A stretch of 64,000 bases of DNA from Pseudonocardia autotrophica (GCF_000717175.1 NZ_JNYD01000004.1:186001-250000); one strand, 5' to 3'; counted from the stretch's first letter, positions 42,976-52,162 are shown. A program made the numbers and translations. The notes: a model not told the origin generated them from the sequence alone.

Positions 42976-44469
42976 GTGCGATACCTGATCACCGGTGCGA
43001 CCGGGTACATCGGCGGACGGCTGGCCCCCCGGCTGATCGAGGAGGGCGGCGCCGGCTCCGCGGTGCGCTGCCTGGTCCGCGATCCCGGCAAGCTGCGCGA
43101 CGTGCCGTGGGCCCGGCACGCGGAGATCGTGCAGGGCGACCTGCTCGACGCCGAGAGCGTGCGGCGGGCGTGCGAGGGCGTCGACGTCGTCTACTTCCTC
43201 GTGCACTCTCTGGCCGACCGGGACTTCTCCTCGATCGACCGGCGGGCGGCGCTCATCCTCTCCGAGGCCGCGCGCGCCGCGGGCGTGCGCCGGATCGTCT
43301 ACCTGGGCGGCCTGCACCCGGACGGGCCGCTGTCCGAGCACCTCACCTCGCGCGCCGAGGTCGGCGAGATCCTGCTGCGCAGCGGGGTGCCGACGGCGGC
43401 GCTGCAGGCCGCGGTGATCCTCGGGTCGGGGTCGGCGAGCTTCGAGATGCTGCGCTACCTCACCGAGCGGCTGCCCGTGATGCTCACGCCGCGGTGGGTG
43501 CACAACCGCATCCAGCCCATCGCGGTGCGCGACGTCCTGCGCTACCTGATCGGTGCCGCCCACCTGCCGCCGGACGTCAACCGGACCTTCGACATCGGCG
43601 GCCCGGAGGTGCTCACCTACCTGGACATGATGCAGCGGTACGCGACGGTCGCCGGGCTGCCTCGGCGACGGGTCGTCGGCGTGCCGGTGCTCACGCCGCG
43701 GCTCTCGGCGCACTGGGTCAACATCGTCACGCCGGTGCCGAAGGGCATCGCGGCGCCGCTGATCGAGTCGCTGGTGCACGAGGTGGTGTGCCGCGAGCAG
43801 GACATCCTGAAGTACGTACCGGACCCGCCCGAGGGCCGCATCGGCTACGACCGGGCCGTCGAGCTGGCCCTGACGAGGATCCGGTCCGGCGAGGTCGAGA
43901 CCCACTGGTCGGGCGCCGCCGTCGAGGGCGCGCCGTCGGACCCGCTGCCGAGCGACCCGGACTGGTCCGGCGGCAGCGTGTACACCGACGACCGCGAGCA
44001 GCCCTGCTCCGCGCCGCCCGAGGAGCTGTGGCGGGTCGTCACCGGGATCGGCGGCGAGCGCGGCTGGTACTCGTTCCCGCTCGCCTGGTCGGTGCGCGGG
44101 TGGATGGACCGGCTCGTCGGCGGGGTGGGGTTGAGCCGCGGACGGCGCGACCCCGACCGGCTCCACACCGGCGACGCCCTGGACTGGTGGCGGGTCGAGG
44201 AGCTCGAGGAGGGCACGCTGCTCCGGCTGCGGGCCGAGATGAAGGTGCCCGGCCTGGCCTGGCTGGAGATGGGCGTCGGCCCCGACCCCGGCGGCTCCCG
44301 CTACACCCAGCGCGCCGTCTTCGTGCCGCACGGGCTCGCCGGCCACCTCTACTGGTGGTCGGTCGCGCCCTTCCACGGCATCGTCTTCGGCGGCATGGTC
44401 CGCAACATCACCCGCACCGCCGAGCGCTCGGCCCCGGCGGCCACCGGGGCCGAGCGGCGGGCGTCGTAG
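42976..44469 (+). CDS. NAD(P)-binding SDR fused to DUF2867
   Basis: A 497-aa protein starting VRYLITGATGYIGGRLAPRL, an atypical SDR Rossmann domain with GATGYIG dinucleotide motif (residues ~1-290), followed by a DUF2867 domain (residues ~320-480; RGWYSFPLAWSVRGWMDRLV, PGLAWLEMGVGPDPGG and a hydrophobic end LYWWSVAPFHGIVFGGM). This fusion is widespread in actinobacteria without a proven role. GTG 42976 has GGGAGG upstream. Confidence 0.85.
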   Translation: MRYLITGATGYIGGRLAPRLIEEGGAGSAVRCLVRDPGKLRDVPWARHAEIVQGDLLDAESVRRACEGVDVVYFLVHSLADRDFSSIDRRAALILSEAARAAGVRRIVYLGGLHPDGPLSEHLTSRAEVGEILLRSGVPTAALQAAVILGSGSASFEMLRYLTERLPVMLTPRWVHNRIQPIAVRDVLRYLIGAAHLPPDVNRTFDIGGPEVLTYLDMMQRYATVAGLPRRRVVGVPVLTPRLSAHWVNIVTPVPKGIAAPLIESLVHEVVCREQDILKYVPDPPEGRIGYDRAVELALTRIRSGEVETHWSGAAVEGAPSDPLPSDPDWSGGSVYTDDREQPCSAPPEELWRVVTGIGGERGWYSFPLAWSVRGWMDRLVGGVGLSRGRRDPDRLHTGDALDWWRVEELEEGTLLRLRAEMKVPGLAWLEMGVGPDPGGSRYTQRAVFVPHGLAGHLYWWSVAPFHGIVFGGMVRNITRTAERSAPAATGAERRAS

Positions 44470-44470
44470 G

Positions 44471-45370
44471 TCAGAGCTCGGTGAGGCCCGCGTCGAGGCG
44501 GTCGATCTCGGCGAGATCGAGCTCGAGCTCCGCGGCGCGGCAGTTGTCCTCGAGGTGGGCGAGGTCCGCCGTGCCCGGGATCGGGAGCATGACCGACGAG
44601 CGCTGCAGCAGCCACGCGAGCGCGACCTGCGGCGCGGTCACGCCGTGGGCCCAGGCGATCTCGGCGACGGCGCCTCCGGGCTCGGCGAGGGCGCCGGCCG
44701 CGACCGGGTGCCACGGCATGAAGCCGATGCCGTTCTCGGTGCAGTGGCGCAGGACGTCGTCACTCGCGCGGTCGACGAGGTTGTAGCGGTTCTGCACCGT
44801 CGCGACCTCGACGATCCCGCGGGCCTGCTCGATCGTCTCGACGGAGACCTCGGACAGCCCGACCTCGGCGATCTTGCCCTCGGCCTTGAGCTCGGCGAGC
44901 ACGCCGAACTGGTCCGCGGCCGGGACCGTCGGGTCCACGCGGTGCAGCTGGAAGAGGTCGATGCGCTCGACGTCGAGCCGGCGGAGGCTCAGCTCGCACT
45001 GCTGGCGCAGGTACTCGGGCCGCCCGCACGGCGTCCACTGCCCCGGCCCCGGCCGCAGCTGGCCCGCCTTGGTGGCGATGGTCAGCCCGTCGTACGGGTG
45101 CAGGGCCTCGCGGATCAGCTCCTCGGAGGTCTCCGGGCCGTAGGAGTCGGCGGTGTCGACGAGGTTCACGCCGAGGTCGACGGCGCGGCGCAGCACGTCG
45201 ATCGCGGCCTTGGGATCGGCGGGCGGGCCCCACACCCCGGGCCCGGTGATCCGCATCGCCCCGAACCCCAGGCGGCGGACCACGGGCCCCTCGCCGATCC
45301 GGAACGTGCCGGCGGCAGCCGCGGGGCCGGCGCCCTCGGCGGCCTCGTTCTGCGAGATGACGCTGGTCAT
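44471..45370 (-). CDS. Aldo/keto reductase
   Basis: A 299-aa NADPH-dependent oxidoreductase with a TIM barrel. [18 protein letters not shown] holds the catalytic Asp and Tyr, [15 protein letters not shown] the Lys, and LFQLHRVDP the His. The C-terminal [14 protein letters not shown] marks the cofactor-binding loop. Convergent with the SDR/DUF2867 gene, with one base between their stops. Confidence 0.92.
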   Translation of the reverse strand: MTSVISQNEAAEGAGPAAAAGTFRIGEGPVVRRLGFGAMRITGPGVWGPPADPKAAIDVLRRAVDLGVNLVDTADSYGPETSEELIREALHPYDGLTIATKAGQLRPGPGQWTPCGRPEYLRQQCELSLRRLDVERIDLFQLHRVDPTVPAADQFGVLAELKAEGKIAEVGLSEVSVETIEQARGIVEVATVQNRYNLVDRASDDVLRHCTENGIGFMPWHPVAAGALAEPGGAVAEIAWAHGVTAPQVALAWLLQRSSVMLPIPGTADLAHLEDNCRAAELELDLAEIDRLDAGLTEL

Positions 45371-45488
45371 GGCACGAGGGTGGCACCGTCGGTGTCCGCG
45401 TCGCCCCCGATCGTGACCAGCACCGCAGGGGTCACGGCGGTCACTGCGTCCGGTTGCCGCCCCTGCCGCCGCCCGTTAACTTCGCGCC

Positions 45489-46274
45489 GTGGCCACGATC
45501 TCGCCGCTGGCCGACGCCGTCGACGCACTGGTGCACGACGGCGCGGAGATCGCCCTCGAAGGGCTCGGCGCGTCGGTCCCCGCGGCCGCCGCCCACGCGA
45601 TCCTGCGACGAAGGCCGCGCGACCTCACCCTCGTCGGCACCGCACCCGGCCCGGCCGGCGACCAGCTCGTCGGCGCGGGATGCGTGCGGAAACTCGTGTT
45701 CTCCCGGCTCGACCCGGGCCTGCACCGGATCCGGGACGCACTGGTCACCGGCTGGCCCGCGCCGCTCGAGATCGAGGAGCACACCCAGGCGGGGATGGCC
45801 GCGCGGTACGTCGCGGGCGCCTCCGGCCTGCCCTTCGGGACGGTCCGGGACGGCTACACCGGCACCGATCTCGCGGCCGTCACGCACCTTGCGACGGTCC
45901 GCTGCCCGTTCACCGGCGCCGAGCTCACCGCGCTGCCGGCGCTGCGCCCCGATCTCGCCGTGGTGCACGCGCAGCGCGCCGACCGGGCCGGGAACGTTCA
46001 GCTCCGCGGGGTGCCCGGGCTGCGCAAGGAGGCCGTGCTGGCCGCCCGCCGCGCCCTCGTCACGGTCGAGGAGGTCGTCGACGAGCTCGAGCCCGAGCAC
46101 GGCGCGGTCGTCCTCCCCGCGTTCACGGTCACCCGCATCGCGGTGGTGCCCGCCGCCGCGCCGGACGGTGATCCGCGCGCCGACCCGTGCGACGACACCG
46201 TGGGGCGCTCCTGGGCGGGCGTCTCCGGCGACCGGGCCCGCTTCACGAGCTGGCTGGAGGGGATCCGCGCGTGA
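45489..46274 (+). CDS. CoA-transferase family I, alpha subunit
   Basis: A 261-aa subunit with the family fold: IALEGLGASVPAAAAHAI, VRKLVFSRLDPGL, VVHAQRADRAGNVQLRGVPG and VTVEEVVDELEPEHGAVVLP. Relatives are glutaconate, 3-oxoadipate and steroid-ring (IpdA) CoA-transferases. The next genes are the beta subunit (4-bp GTGA overlap) and an enol-lactonase of the beta-ketoadipate pathway, which favours 3-oxoadipate or a related aromatic-ring product. Start GTG 45489. Confidence 0.8.
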   Translation: MATISPLADAVDALVHDGAEIALEGLGASVPAAAAHAILRRRPRDLTLVGTAPGPAGDQLVGAGCVRKLVFSRLDPGLHRIRDALVTGWPAPLEIEEHTQAGMAARYVAGASGLPFGTVRDGYTGTDLAAVTHLATVRCPFTGAELTALPALRPDLAVVHAQRADRAGNVQLRGVPGLRKEAVLAARRALVTVEEVVDELEPEHGAVVLPAFTVTRIAVVPAAAPDGDPRADPCDDTVGRSWAGVSGDRARFTSWLEGIRA

Positions 46275-46942
46275 GCGACCAAATGCTCGTCACCGCCGCC
46301 CGGCTGCTCGCCGACGGCGAGGTGTGTGTGGCCGGCTGCGGCGCGGCCCGGCGCGCCGCCAGGCTCGCCCGTGCCGTGCACGCGCCCGGGCTGACCGTGC
46401 TCGGCGACGACGGCACCGTCGACGGTGTGCCCGCCGCGACCGCGGGGGTCGCCGACACGACCTACTGGCTGCAGGGCGGGCGGGTCGACGTCGGCGTGCT
46501 CGTCGCCGACCAGGTCGACGCCTTCGGCAACGTCAACACCACCGTCCTCGGCGAGTACGACGAGCCGACGACACGGCTCGCCGGTGTCGGCGCGGCCGCG
46601 GAGATCGCGGCCGGCGCGGGGCGGGTCGTCGTGCTGCTGCCGCACCGACTGTCGGCGTTCGTGGTGCGCGTGGACTTCGTGACGGCGCCCGGTGCCCTGG
46701 CCGGACCGCTGGACCGCGCGCAGCTGGGCCTGCGCGGGGTGGGCACGGTCGCCGTCGTCACCGACCTGGGGATCCTGCGGCCCGACCCGGCCACGGCCGA
46801 GCTCGTGCTCACCGACGTCCACCCGGGCGTCTCCGTCGACCGGGTGCGCGCCGAGACCGGCTGGCCGCTCGAGGTCGCCGACGAGGTGGGGGTCACGGAA
46901 CCGGCCACCGCCGAGGAGGTCGCCGCGCTGCGGGCCGGATGA
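46271..46942 (+). CDS. CoA-transferase family I, beta subunit
   Basis: A 223-aa partner subunit starting VSDQMLVTAARLLADGEVCV. GRVDVGVLVADQVDAFGNVN and VVTDLGILRPDPATAELVLT fit the beta-subunit pattern of this family. It is translationally coupled to the alpha subunit through GTGA and followed 13 bp later by pcaD. Somewhat short for IpdB (~250 aa). Confidence 0.8.
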   Translation: MSDQMLVTAARLLADGEVCVAGCGAARRAARLARAVHAPGLTVLGDDGTVDGVPAATAGVADTTYWLQGGRVDVGVLVADQVDAFGNVNTTVLGEYDEPTTRLAGVGAAAEIAAGAGRVVVLLPHRLSAFVVRVDFVTAPGALAGPLDRAQLGLRGVGTVAVVTDLGILRPDPATAELVLTDVHPGVSVDRVRAETGWPLEVADEVGVTEPATAEEVAALRAG

Positions 46943-46955
46943 CAGGATCGGGCCC

Positions 46956-47717
46956 ATGACCGACCTGCTCCACACCCGGACGGACGGGCCCGAGGACGGG
47001 CCCGTGCTCGTGATGCTCGGTTCGCTCGGCAGCACGCTCGAGATGTGGGAGCCGAACCTCCCGGCCCTCGCCGAGCACTTCCGGGTCATCCGCATGGACC
47101 ACCTCGGACACGGCGCCTCGCCCAACCCGCCCGGCCCCTACACGATGCGGACCCTGGGCGAGGCCGTCCTCGCCACGCTCGACTCGCTCGGCGCGGACCG
47201 CGTGCACTGGTGCGGGCTCTCGCTCGGCGGCATGGTCGGGATGTACCTGGGCTCCGAGCACCCGGACCGCATCGCTCGGCTGGTGCTGTGCTGCACCTCC
47301 TCGAACTTCCCGGACCCCTCGGTCTGGCGGCAGCGCATCGAGGCCGTGCGAGCCGGGGGCACGGCGGGCATCGCGCCGGGCGTCGTCGAGAGGTGGTTCA
47401 CGCCGGAGTGGGCGGAGAAGCACCCCGACGTCGTCGAGCGGGCCGTCGGGTGGGTCTCCGACACCCCCGACGACGGCTACATCGCCTGCTGCGAGGCCAT
47501 CGAGGTGTGGGACCACCGCGACCGGCTGGGCGCCGTGACCGCGCCGACGCTCGTGATCGCGGGGGACGAGGACAAGCCGACGCCCGTCGAGCCGCACGCC
47601 CGCACCATCGCCGCGGGCATCCCGGGGGCGCACCTGGAGGTGATCCACGGCGGGCACCTCGCGACGATGCAGAGCACGGAGGAGGCCAACCACCTCCTCC
47701 TCGGGCACCTGACCTGA
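46956..47717 (+). CDS. pcaD: 3-oxoadipate enol-lactonase
   Basis: A 253-aa alpha/beta hydrolase that opens 3-oxoadipate enol-lactone in the beta-ketoadipate pathway. MLGSLGSTLEMWEPNLPAL, the nucleophile elbow WCGLSLGGMVGMYLG and the His in IHGGHLATMQ match PcaD closely. It sits 13 bp after a CoA-transferase pair that could act on its product. In many actinobacteria PcaD is fused to PcaC; here it is free-standing. Confidence 0.88.
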   Translation: MTDLLHTRTDGPEDGPVLVMLGSLGSTLEMWEPNLPALAEHFRVIRMDHLGHGASPNPPGPYTMRTLGEAVLATLDSLGADRVHWCGLSLGGMVGMYLGSEHPDRIARLVLCCTSSNFPDPSVWRQRIEAVRAGGTAGIAPGVVERWFTPEWAEKHPDVVERAVGWVSDTPDDGYIACCEAIEVWDHRDRLGAVTAPTLVIAGDEDKPTPVEPHARTIAAGIPGAHLEVIHGGHLATMQSTEEANHLLLGHLT

Positions 47718-47731
47718 GGGGTGGCGGTGAC

Positions 47732-48064
47732 CTAAGGGGTGTCGGGCCGCGCCCGCTGGGGCGCGGTCAGGGCCAGCCCGAGCGCGGCCATGGCCATGAG
47801 GATCCCGGCCACGACGATGGGGACCGCGGCCGCCGCCCCGCCGAGCACCAGCAGCAGCAGGCCGCCGCCGAGCAGGATCGTGGGCACGAGGCCCGCGGCG
47901 TGCACCGAGCGGCGGTCCGCGGGGCGGGCGGTGCGGCTCTGCGGTGGCCGGTGCCGGCGCACCTTCCGCCCGAGCGCGCTGCACCGCGCCACGAACAGCG
48001 GATCGCCGGACATGAGGCCCTGCTCGATCAGGGCGAACTGGCTTCGCTCGCGGTCGCTGAGCAT
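47732..48064 (-). CDS. DUF3040 membrane protein
   Basis: A 110-aa protein starting MLSDRERSQFALIEQGLMSG, the hallmark DUF3040 N-terminus, followed by a basic stretch and two membrane helices (VPTILLGGGLLLLVLGG and VPIVVAGILMAMAALGLA). Function unknown. Convergent with pcaD; 14 bp between stops. Confidence 0.85.
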   Translation of the reverse strand: MLSDRERSQFALIEQGLMSGDPLFVARCSALGRKVRRHRPPQSRTARPADRRSVHAAGLVPTILLGGGLLLLVLGGAAAAVPIVVAGILMAMAALGLALTAPQRARPDTP

Positions 48065-48273
48065 CGTTCGGGCTACCCCCGGGTTCGCGAAGGCCTGGTT
48101 GGGGAACGGCGTCCCGCTCGCCGTTGATCCGGGTGCACCACCCACCAGTGTAGGTGACCGAATCGTGACCTTGGACAGGGTTGTGACGGGACCAGGGATG
48201 TGATCGCCACCGCGCGGGGTGAGGGGACCCTTCCCCTTTACATGCGCGATCACGCATGGGTAGCGTGCGGGCC

Positions 48274-49191
48274 ATGGGAACGGGTCACGGACACGGGCAC
48301 GGCCACGGCGCGGGGAGCGACCGCCGTCGGCTGGTCGCCGCCCTGCTCGTGACCCTGGCCTGCGCCGTCCTCGGCGGCGTCGGCGCCCTGCTCACCGGCT
48401 CGCTCGCGCTGCTCGCGGACCTGGGCCACCTGCTCACGGACGCCGGAGCGCTCGCCGCCGCCGTCGTCGCGTCGGTGCTCGCGGCCAGGCCCGCCTGCCA
48501 CCACCGGACCTTCGGCCTGGGCCGGGTCGAGGTGCTCGTGGCCGGGCTCAACGCCGTGGCGCTGGTCGCCGTCGTGGTGTGGGTGGCCGTGGAGGGCGTG
48601 GCCCGGCTGTTCGAGCCCGCGGAGATCCCGGGGCTGCCGCTGCTCGTCATCGGTGCGGCGGGGCTCGCGGGCAACCTCGTGTCGCTGGCGATCCTCGCCG
48701 GCGGGGACCGCGGCAACATGAACCTGCGCGGGGCGATGCTCCACGTCCTGGGGGACGCGCTCGGCTCGGTCGGGGTGATGGTCGCGGCGATCGTGCTCGT
48801 CACCACCGGCTGGCCCTACGCCGACACGCTCGCCTCGCTGCTCATCGCCGCGCTGATCCTGCCCCGGGCGATCGGCCTGCTGCGCGAGGTCTGGCACGTG
48901 CTGCTGGAGGGCGCGCCGGCGGGGATCGACGTCGCCGAGGTCCGCAGCTCGCTGCTCGCCGTGCCCGGCGTCGCCGACGTGCACGACCTGCACGTGTGGG
49001 CCATCAACGACCGCACGCCGTCCATGTCCGCGCACCTGGTGGTCACGGAGGAGGCCGAGGACGCGACGGGCTGCGGGGCGACCGTGCTCGACCGCGCCGG
49101 TGCCGCCCTGCGGGAGCGCTTCGGCCTCAGCCACAGCACCCTGCAGCTGGAGCAGCACGCCCACGTGGGCCACGAGCACACCTGCCACTGA
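48274..49191 (+). CDS. Cation diffusion facilitator (CzcD/ZitB-like) metal exporter
   Basis: A 305-aa six-helix exporter for Zn(II), Co(II) or Cd(II). The His-rich N-terminus (GTGHGHGHGHGAG) and C-terminus (HAHVGHEHTCH) would bind metal; the transport site is in LLADLGHLLTDAGAL (H/D pair) and LHVLGDALGSVGVM. ATG 48274 is chosen; an ATG 18 nt upstream is possible. A palindromic repeat array begins 2 bp after the stop. Confidence 0.92.
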   Translation: MGTGHGHGHGHGAGSDRRRLVAALLVTLACAVLGGVGALLTGSLALLADLGHLLTDAGALAAAVVASVLAARPACHHRTFGLGRVEVLVAGLNAVALVAVVVWVAVEGVARLFEPAEIPGLPLLVIGAAGLAGNLVSLAILAGGDRGNMNLRGAMLHVLGDALGSVGVMVAAIVLVTTGWPYADTLASLLIAALILPRAIGLLREVWHVLLEGAPAGIDVAEVRSSLLAVPGVADVHDLHVWAINDRTPSMSAHLVVTEEAEDATGCGATVLDRAGAALRERFGLSHSTLQLEQHAHVGHEHTCH

Positions 49192-49193
49192 CC

Positions 49194-49297
49194 CGCATCA
49201 TGGAACCATAATGCGGTTTCTGGTCCACGTTGAACGCATTATGGTTCCATAACGCGATTCTGAGCCGGGATTTCGCGCATTGTGGTTCCATAATGCG
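49194..49297. repeat. Array B: three 22-bp stem-loop repeats at 41-bp period
   Basis: Copies at 49194-49215, 49235-49256 and 49276-49297 share the arms CGCATTATGG / CCATAATGCG with at most one mismatch each (copy 1 GCATCATGG, copy 2 ATAACGCG, copy 3 GCATTGTGG). Copy 1 has AA at the centre, copies 2 and 3 TT. Spacers are exactly 19 bp. The array starts 2 bp after the metal-exporter stop and ends 9 bp before the dnaB stop, again between convergent genes. Confidence 0.93.
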
Positions 49298-49306
49298 GCT
49301 CGGGGA

Positions 49307-50728
49307 TCAGCCGTGCGCGAGGTCGGCGAAGCGGCTGTAGTGCAGCTGGTGGGCCACCGTGATGGTGTTGGTGGGGCCGTTACGGTGCTTGGCCAGGATC
49401 AGGTCGGCCTCGCCGGCACGCGGGTCGTCCCGCTCGAACGCATCCGGCCGGTGCAGCAGGATGACCATGTCCGCGTCCTGCTCGATCGAGCCCGACTCAC
49501 GCAGGTCCGAGATCATCGGCCGCTTGTCCGTGCGCTGCTCCGGGCCACGGTTCAGCTGGCTGATCGCCACCACCGGCACCTCGAGCTCCTTCGCGAGGAG
49601 CTTGATCTGCCGGGAGAACTCCGAGACCTCCTGCTGGCGGGACTCGACCTTGCGGCCCGAGGTCATCAGCTGCAGGTAGTCCAGGATGATCAGCTTCAGG
49701 TCGTTGCGCTGCTTGAGCCGCCGCGCCTTGGCCCGGATCTCCATCAACGTGAGGTTCGGCGAGTCGTCGATGAACAGTGGCGCCTCGGAGATCTCCGACA
49801 TCCGCCGCGCCATCCGCGTCCAGTCGTCGTCGCTCATCCGGCCCGCCCGCATGTCCGCCAGCCGGATCCGCGCCTCCGCCGAGAGCAGCCGCATCACGAT
49901 CTCGGTCTTGCTCATCTCCAGCGAGAACACCGCGCTGGTCATCTGGTGCTTGATCGAGCACGACCGCGCGAAGTCCAGCCCGAGCGTGGACTTGCCCAGA
50001 CCCGGCCGGGCCGCCACCACGACCATCTGCCCCGGGTGCAGCCCGTTGGTGCACGCATCCAGGTCCTGGAACCCCGTGGGCACACCCAGCGAGACACCAC
50101 CGCGTGAGGCGATCGCGTCGATCTCGTCCATCGTGGGCTGCAGCAGCTCCTCGAGCGGGACGTAGTCCTCGCTCGTGGACCGCTCGGTGACCTCGTAGAT
50201 CGCCGCCTGGGCCCGGTCGACGACCTCCTCGACCTCCGCGCCCTCGGCCCCGTGGTAACCCAGCTGCACGATCCGCGTGCCCGCCTCGACCAGCCGCCGC
50301 AGCGTGGCCTTCTCCGCGACGATCTCGGCGTAGTACGCCGCGTTCGCCGCCGTGGGCACCGTGGCGATCAGCGTGTGCAGATACGGCGCGCCGCCGAGCC
50401 GGATCAGCTCGCCGCGGCGCTGCAGCTCCGCCGACACCGTGACCGCGTCCGCCGGCTCGCCCCGGCCGTAGAGATCGAGGATGCAGTCGTAGACCGTCTG
50501 GTGCGCGGGCCGGTAGAAGTCGTCCGGCCGCAGCACCTCCACCACGTCGGCGATCGCGTCCTTGCTCAGCAGCATCCCGCCCAGCACGGACTGCTCGGCC
50601 GTGAGGTCCTGCGGGGGCTGACGGTCGAACGGGTTCGGGACGGCCCCGCCCGCGGAGTCCCCGCCCTGCCGGCCCTCGCCCTCGCGGACGGCTCGCGGCC
50701 GATTGGGACGGTCATCCGTCACCGCCAT
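49307..50728 (-). CDS. dnaB: Replicative DNA helicase DnaB
   Basis: A 473-aa hexameric helicase that unwinds DNA at the replication fork. The N-terminal DnaB domain has LTAEQSVLGGMLLS; Walker A is ARPGLGKST, Walker B LIILDYLQLM, and the arginine-finger region is IAKHRNGPT-like (LILAKHRNGPTNTI). No intein interrupts it. Start is ATG 50728, or GTG 50740. The region upstream has several DnaA-box-like sequences and a terminator that separates it from rplI. Confidence 0.97.
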   Translation of the reverse strand: MAVTDDRPNRPRAVREGEGRQGGDSAGGAVPNPFDRQPPQDLTAEQSVLGGMLLSKDAIADVVEVLRPDDFYRPAHQTVYDCILDLYGRGEPADAVTVSAELQRRGELIRLGGAPYLHTLIATVPTAANAAYYAEIVAEKATLRRLVEAGTRIVQLGYHGAEGAEVEEVVDRAQAAIYEVTERSTSEDYVPLEELLQPTMDEIDAIASRGGVSLGVPTGFQDLDACTNGLHPGQMVVVAARPGLGKSTLGLDFARSCSIKHQMTSAVFSLEMSKTEIVMRLLSAEARIRLADMRAGRMSDDDWTRMARRMSEISEAPLFIDDSPNLTLMEIRAKARRLKQRNDLKLIILDYLQLMTSGRKVESRQQEVSEFSRQIKLLAKELEVPVVAISQLNRGPEQRTDKRPMISDLRESGSIEQDADMVILLHRPDAFERDDPRAGEADLILAKHRNGPTNTITVAHQLHYSRFADLAHG

Positions 50729-50954
50729 GCCCGACGTCACCCCCTGTCACCACGTGGCCTCATGGTATCGAACATGAGTTCGATCCGCAGCCGGTTCTCC
50801 CGGCCGCGCGGCGAACGCCCCACCCCGACCCGGACCCGTCCGGGGTCACGCCCTCGGGTGGCGTGCGACGAACGGTCTGCGGGGCGGACGGCGATCGTCC
50901 ACGCGGCCCGGGCACGTGACGCTAGGCCAGTCCGCGCCAGGGCCCAAACCGGCG

Positions 50955-51096
50955 TGTGGACAACCCTGGGGAGGGCGTGGGGACGGATCGGGGACAGGGC
51001 AGGCGGCCCTCCCCACCGAGCTGTGGACACCGTGGGGACAACCCCTGCTCAGTGCGTCTTTCCGCAGTTCAGACGTAGGGTGACCGGTGTGGACAA
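50955..51096 (-). promoter_or_regulatory. Cluster of DnaA-box-like sites upstream of dnaB
   Basis: Two perfect matches to the actinobacterial DnaA box TTGTCCACA (minus strand) lie at 50955-50963 and 51088-51096, and two one-mismatch versions at 51022-51030 and 51033-51041. All four face the same way. The sites lie 227-368 bp upstream of dnaB in a 670-bp gene-free region. DnaA may regulate dnaB here; this is not the usual dnaA-dnaN origin context. Confidence 0.55.
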
Positions 51097-51316
51097 CTTT
51101 CTTTCCGATCGGCCCGGCGCGTCCCGTGACGGGCGTGTCGGGACCCTCCGGCGCGCGTCCACCCGGCGCATCCGGGATGTCACCGAGCGACGCGGGCGCA
51201 ACCTCTGCGTGTCGTTCCCACGCGCCGGACGGTCGGTGTGCCGCCGCTCGCCGCGAGCAGTCCCGGAGCCCCCTTCCGCGATCGACACCGAGCGCGATCC
51301 GCGGCCCGAGAACGCC

Positions 51317-51358
51317 GCGAGGGCGGGACCCGGTCGACTCGACCGCGATCCCGCCCTC
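51317..51358 (-). terminator. Terminator after rplI
   Basis: An 11-bp perfect stem, CGAGGGCGGGA / TCCCGCCCTCG, encloses a 20-nt loop that itself folds through CGGTCGA / TCGACCG. It lies 41 bp beyond the rplI stop on the leftward strand, ending the rpsF operon before dnaB. Confidence 0.8.
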
Positions 51359-51399
51359 GTGACGGAGCGTGACGGACCGGGGTCCGCCGATGCCGGATG

Positions 51400-51849
51400 T
51401 CAGGCGGCGACGACCGCCACCTGCAGGTCGGCCGTGACCTCCGGGTGCAGGCGGACCTTCACCGGGTGGGTGCCGACCGACTTGATCTGCTCGCCGATCT
51501 CGACCGCGTGCCGGTCGAGGGCCGGGCCGCCGGCGGCGCGCACGGCGTCGACGATCTGGGCCGAGGTGACCGAGCCGAACAGCCGACCGGAGTCGCCCGC
51601 GGCCTTGGCCTTGACGGTGACCGACAGCTCCTTGAGCGAGCCGGCGACCTCCTGGGCGTGGCCCAGGTCGCGGATCTGCCGGGCCTTCTGGGCGCGGCGG
51701 ATCTGCTCGACCTGCTTCTCGGCGCCCCGGGTCGCGACGATCGCGAACTGGCGCGGGAGCAGGTAGTTGCGGCCGTAGCCGTCCTTGACCTCGACGATGT
51801 CGCCGGGCGCGCCCAGGTTCGGCACGTCGGCCGTGAGGATGAGCTTCAC
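51400..51849 (-). CDS. rplI: 50S ribosomal protein L9
   Basis: A 149-aa protein, MKLILTADVPNLGAPGDIV, with the L9 N-terminal signature GYGRNYLLPRQFAI, the long connecting helix and a C-terminal 23S-binding domain (RLFGSVTSAQIVDAV). Last gene of the rpsF-ssb-rpsR-rplI operon, 20 bp after rpsR, and followed by a terminator. Confidence 0.97.
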   Translation of the reverse strand: MKLILTADVPNLGAPGDIVEVKDGYGRNYLLPRQFAIVATRGAEKQVEQIRRAQKARQIRDLGHAQEVAGSLKELSVTVKAKAAGDSGRLFGSVTSAQIVDAVRAAGGPALDRHAVEIGEQIKSVGTHPVKVRLHPEVTADLQVAVVAA

Positions 51850-51869
51850 GGTGCTACTCCTTCCTCAGG

Positions 51870-52106
51870 TCAACGAGCGGTCGAGGTGTACGGCAGGAGG
51901 GCGACCTCGCGGCTGTTCTTCACCGCGACGGCGACGTCCCGCTGGTGCTGCCGGCAGTTGCCGGTCACGCGGCGGGCCCGGATCTTGCCGCGGTCGGAGA
52001 TGAACTTCCGCAGCAGGCCGGTGTCCTTGTAGTCGATCTCCTGGGCCTTGTCCTTGCAGAACGCGCAGACCTTCTTCTTCGGCTTGCGCAGGACGGGCTT
52101 GGGCAT
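51870..52106 (-). CDS. rpsR: 30S ribosomal protein S18 (zinc-binding form)
   Basis: A 78-aa protein with [35 protein letters not shown] and TGNCRQHQR. The cysteines in CAFC plus NC/H make this the C+ zinc-ribbon form; actinobacteria often carry a second, cysteine-free copy elsewhere for zinc starvation. In the standard operon between ssb and rplI. Confidence 0.96.
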   Translation of the reverse strand: MPKPVLRKPKKKVCAFCKDKAQEIDYKDTGLLRKFISDRGKIRARRVTGNCRQHQRDVAVAVKNSREVALLPYTSTAR

Positions 52107-52162
52107 TGCTGGTGCTCCTGGATGTACTGGTCCCCGCGCTCACGCAGGGGTGTGGATCGAGG

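Noticed and set aside
49307..50728. Intein in DnaB
   Set aside because: Actinobacterial dnaB often carries inteins, but the length (473 aa) and uninterrupted Walker motifs show none here.
50955..51096. Chromosomal origin oriC
   Set aside because: DnaA-like boxes are present, but there is no dnaA, dnaN or AT-rich unwinding region; a regulatory cluster is the more modest reading.
51049..51288. 79-aa leftward ORF between rplI and dnaB
   Set aside because: Arg-rich, no ribosome site, and it covers part of the region with DnaA-like boxes; likely a chance frame.
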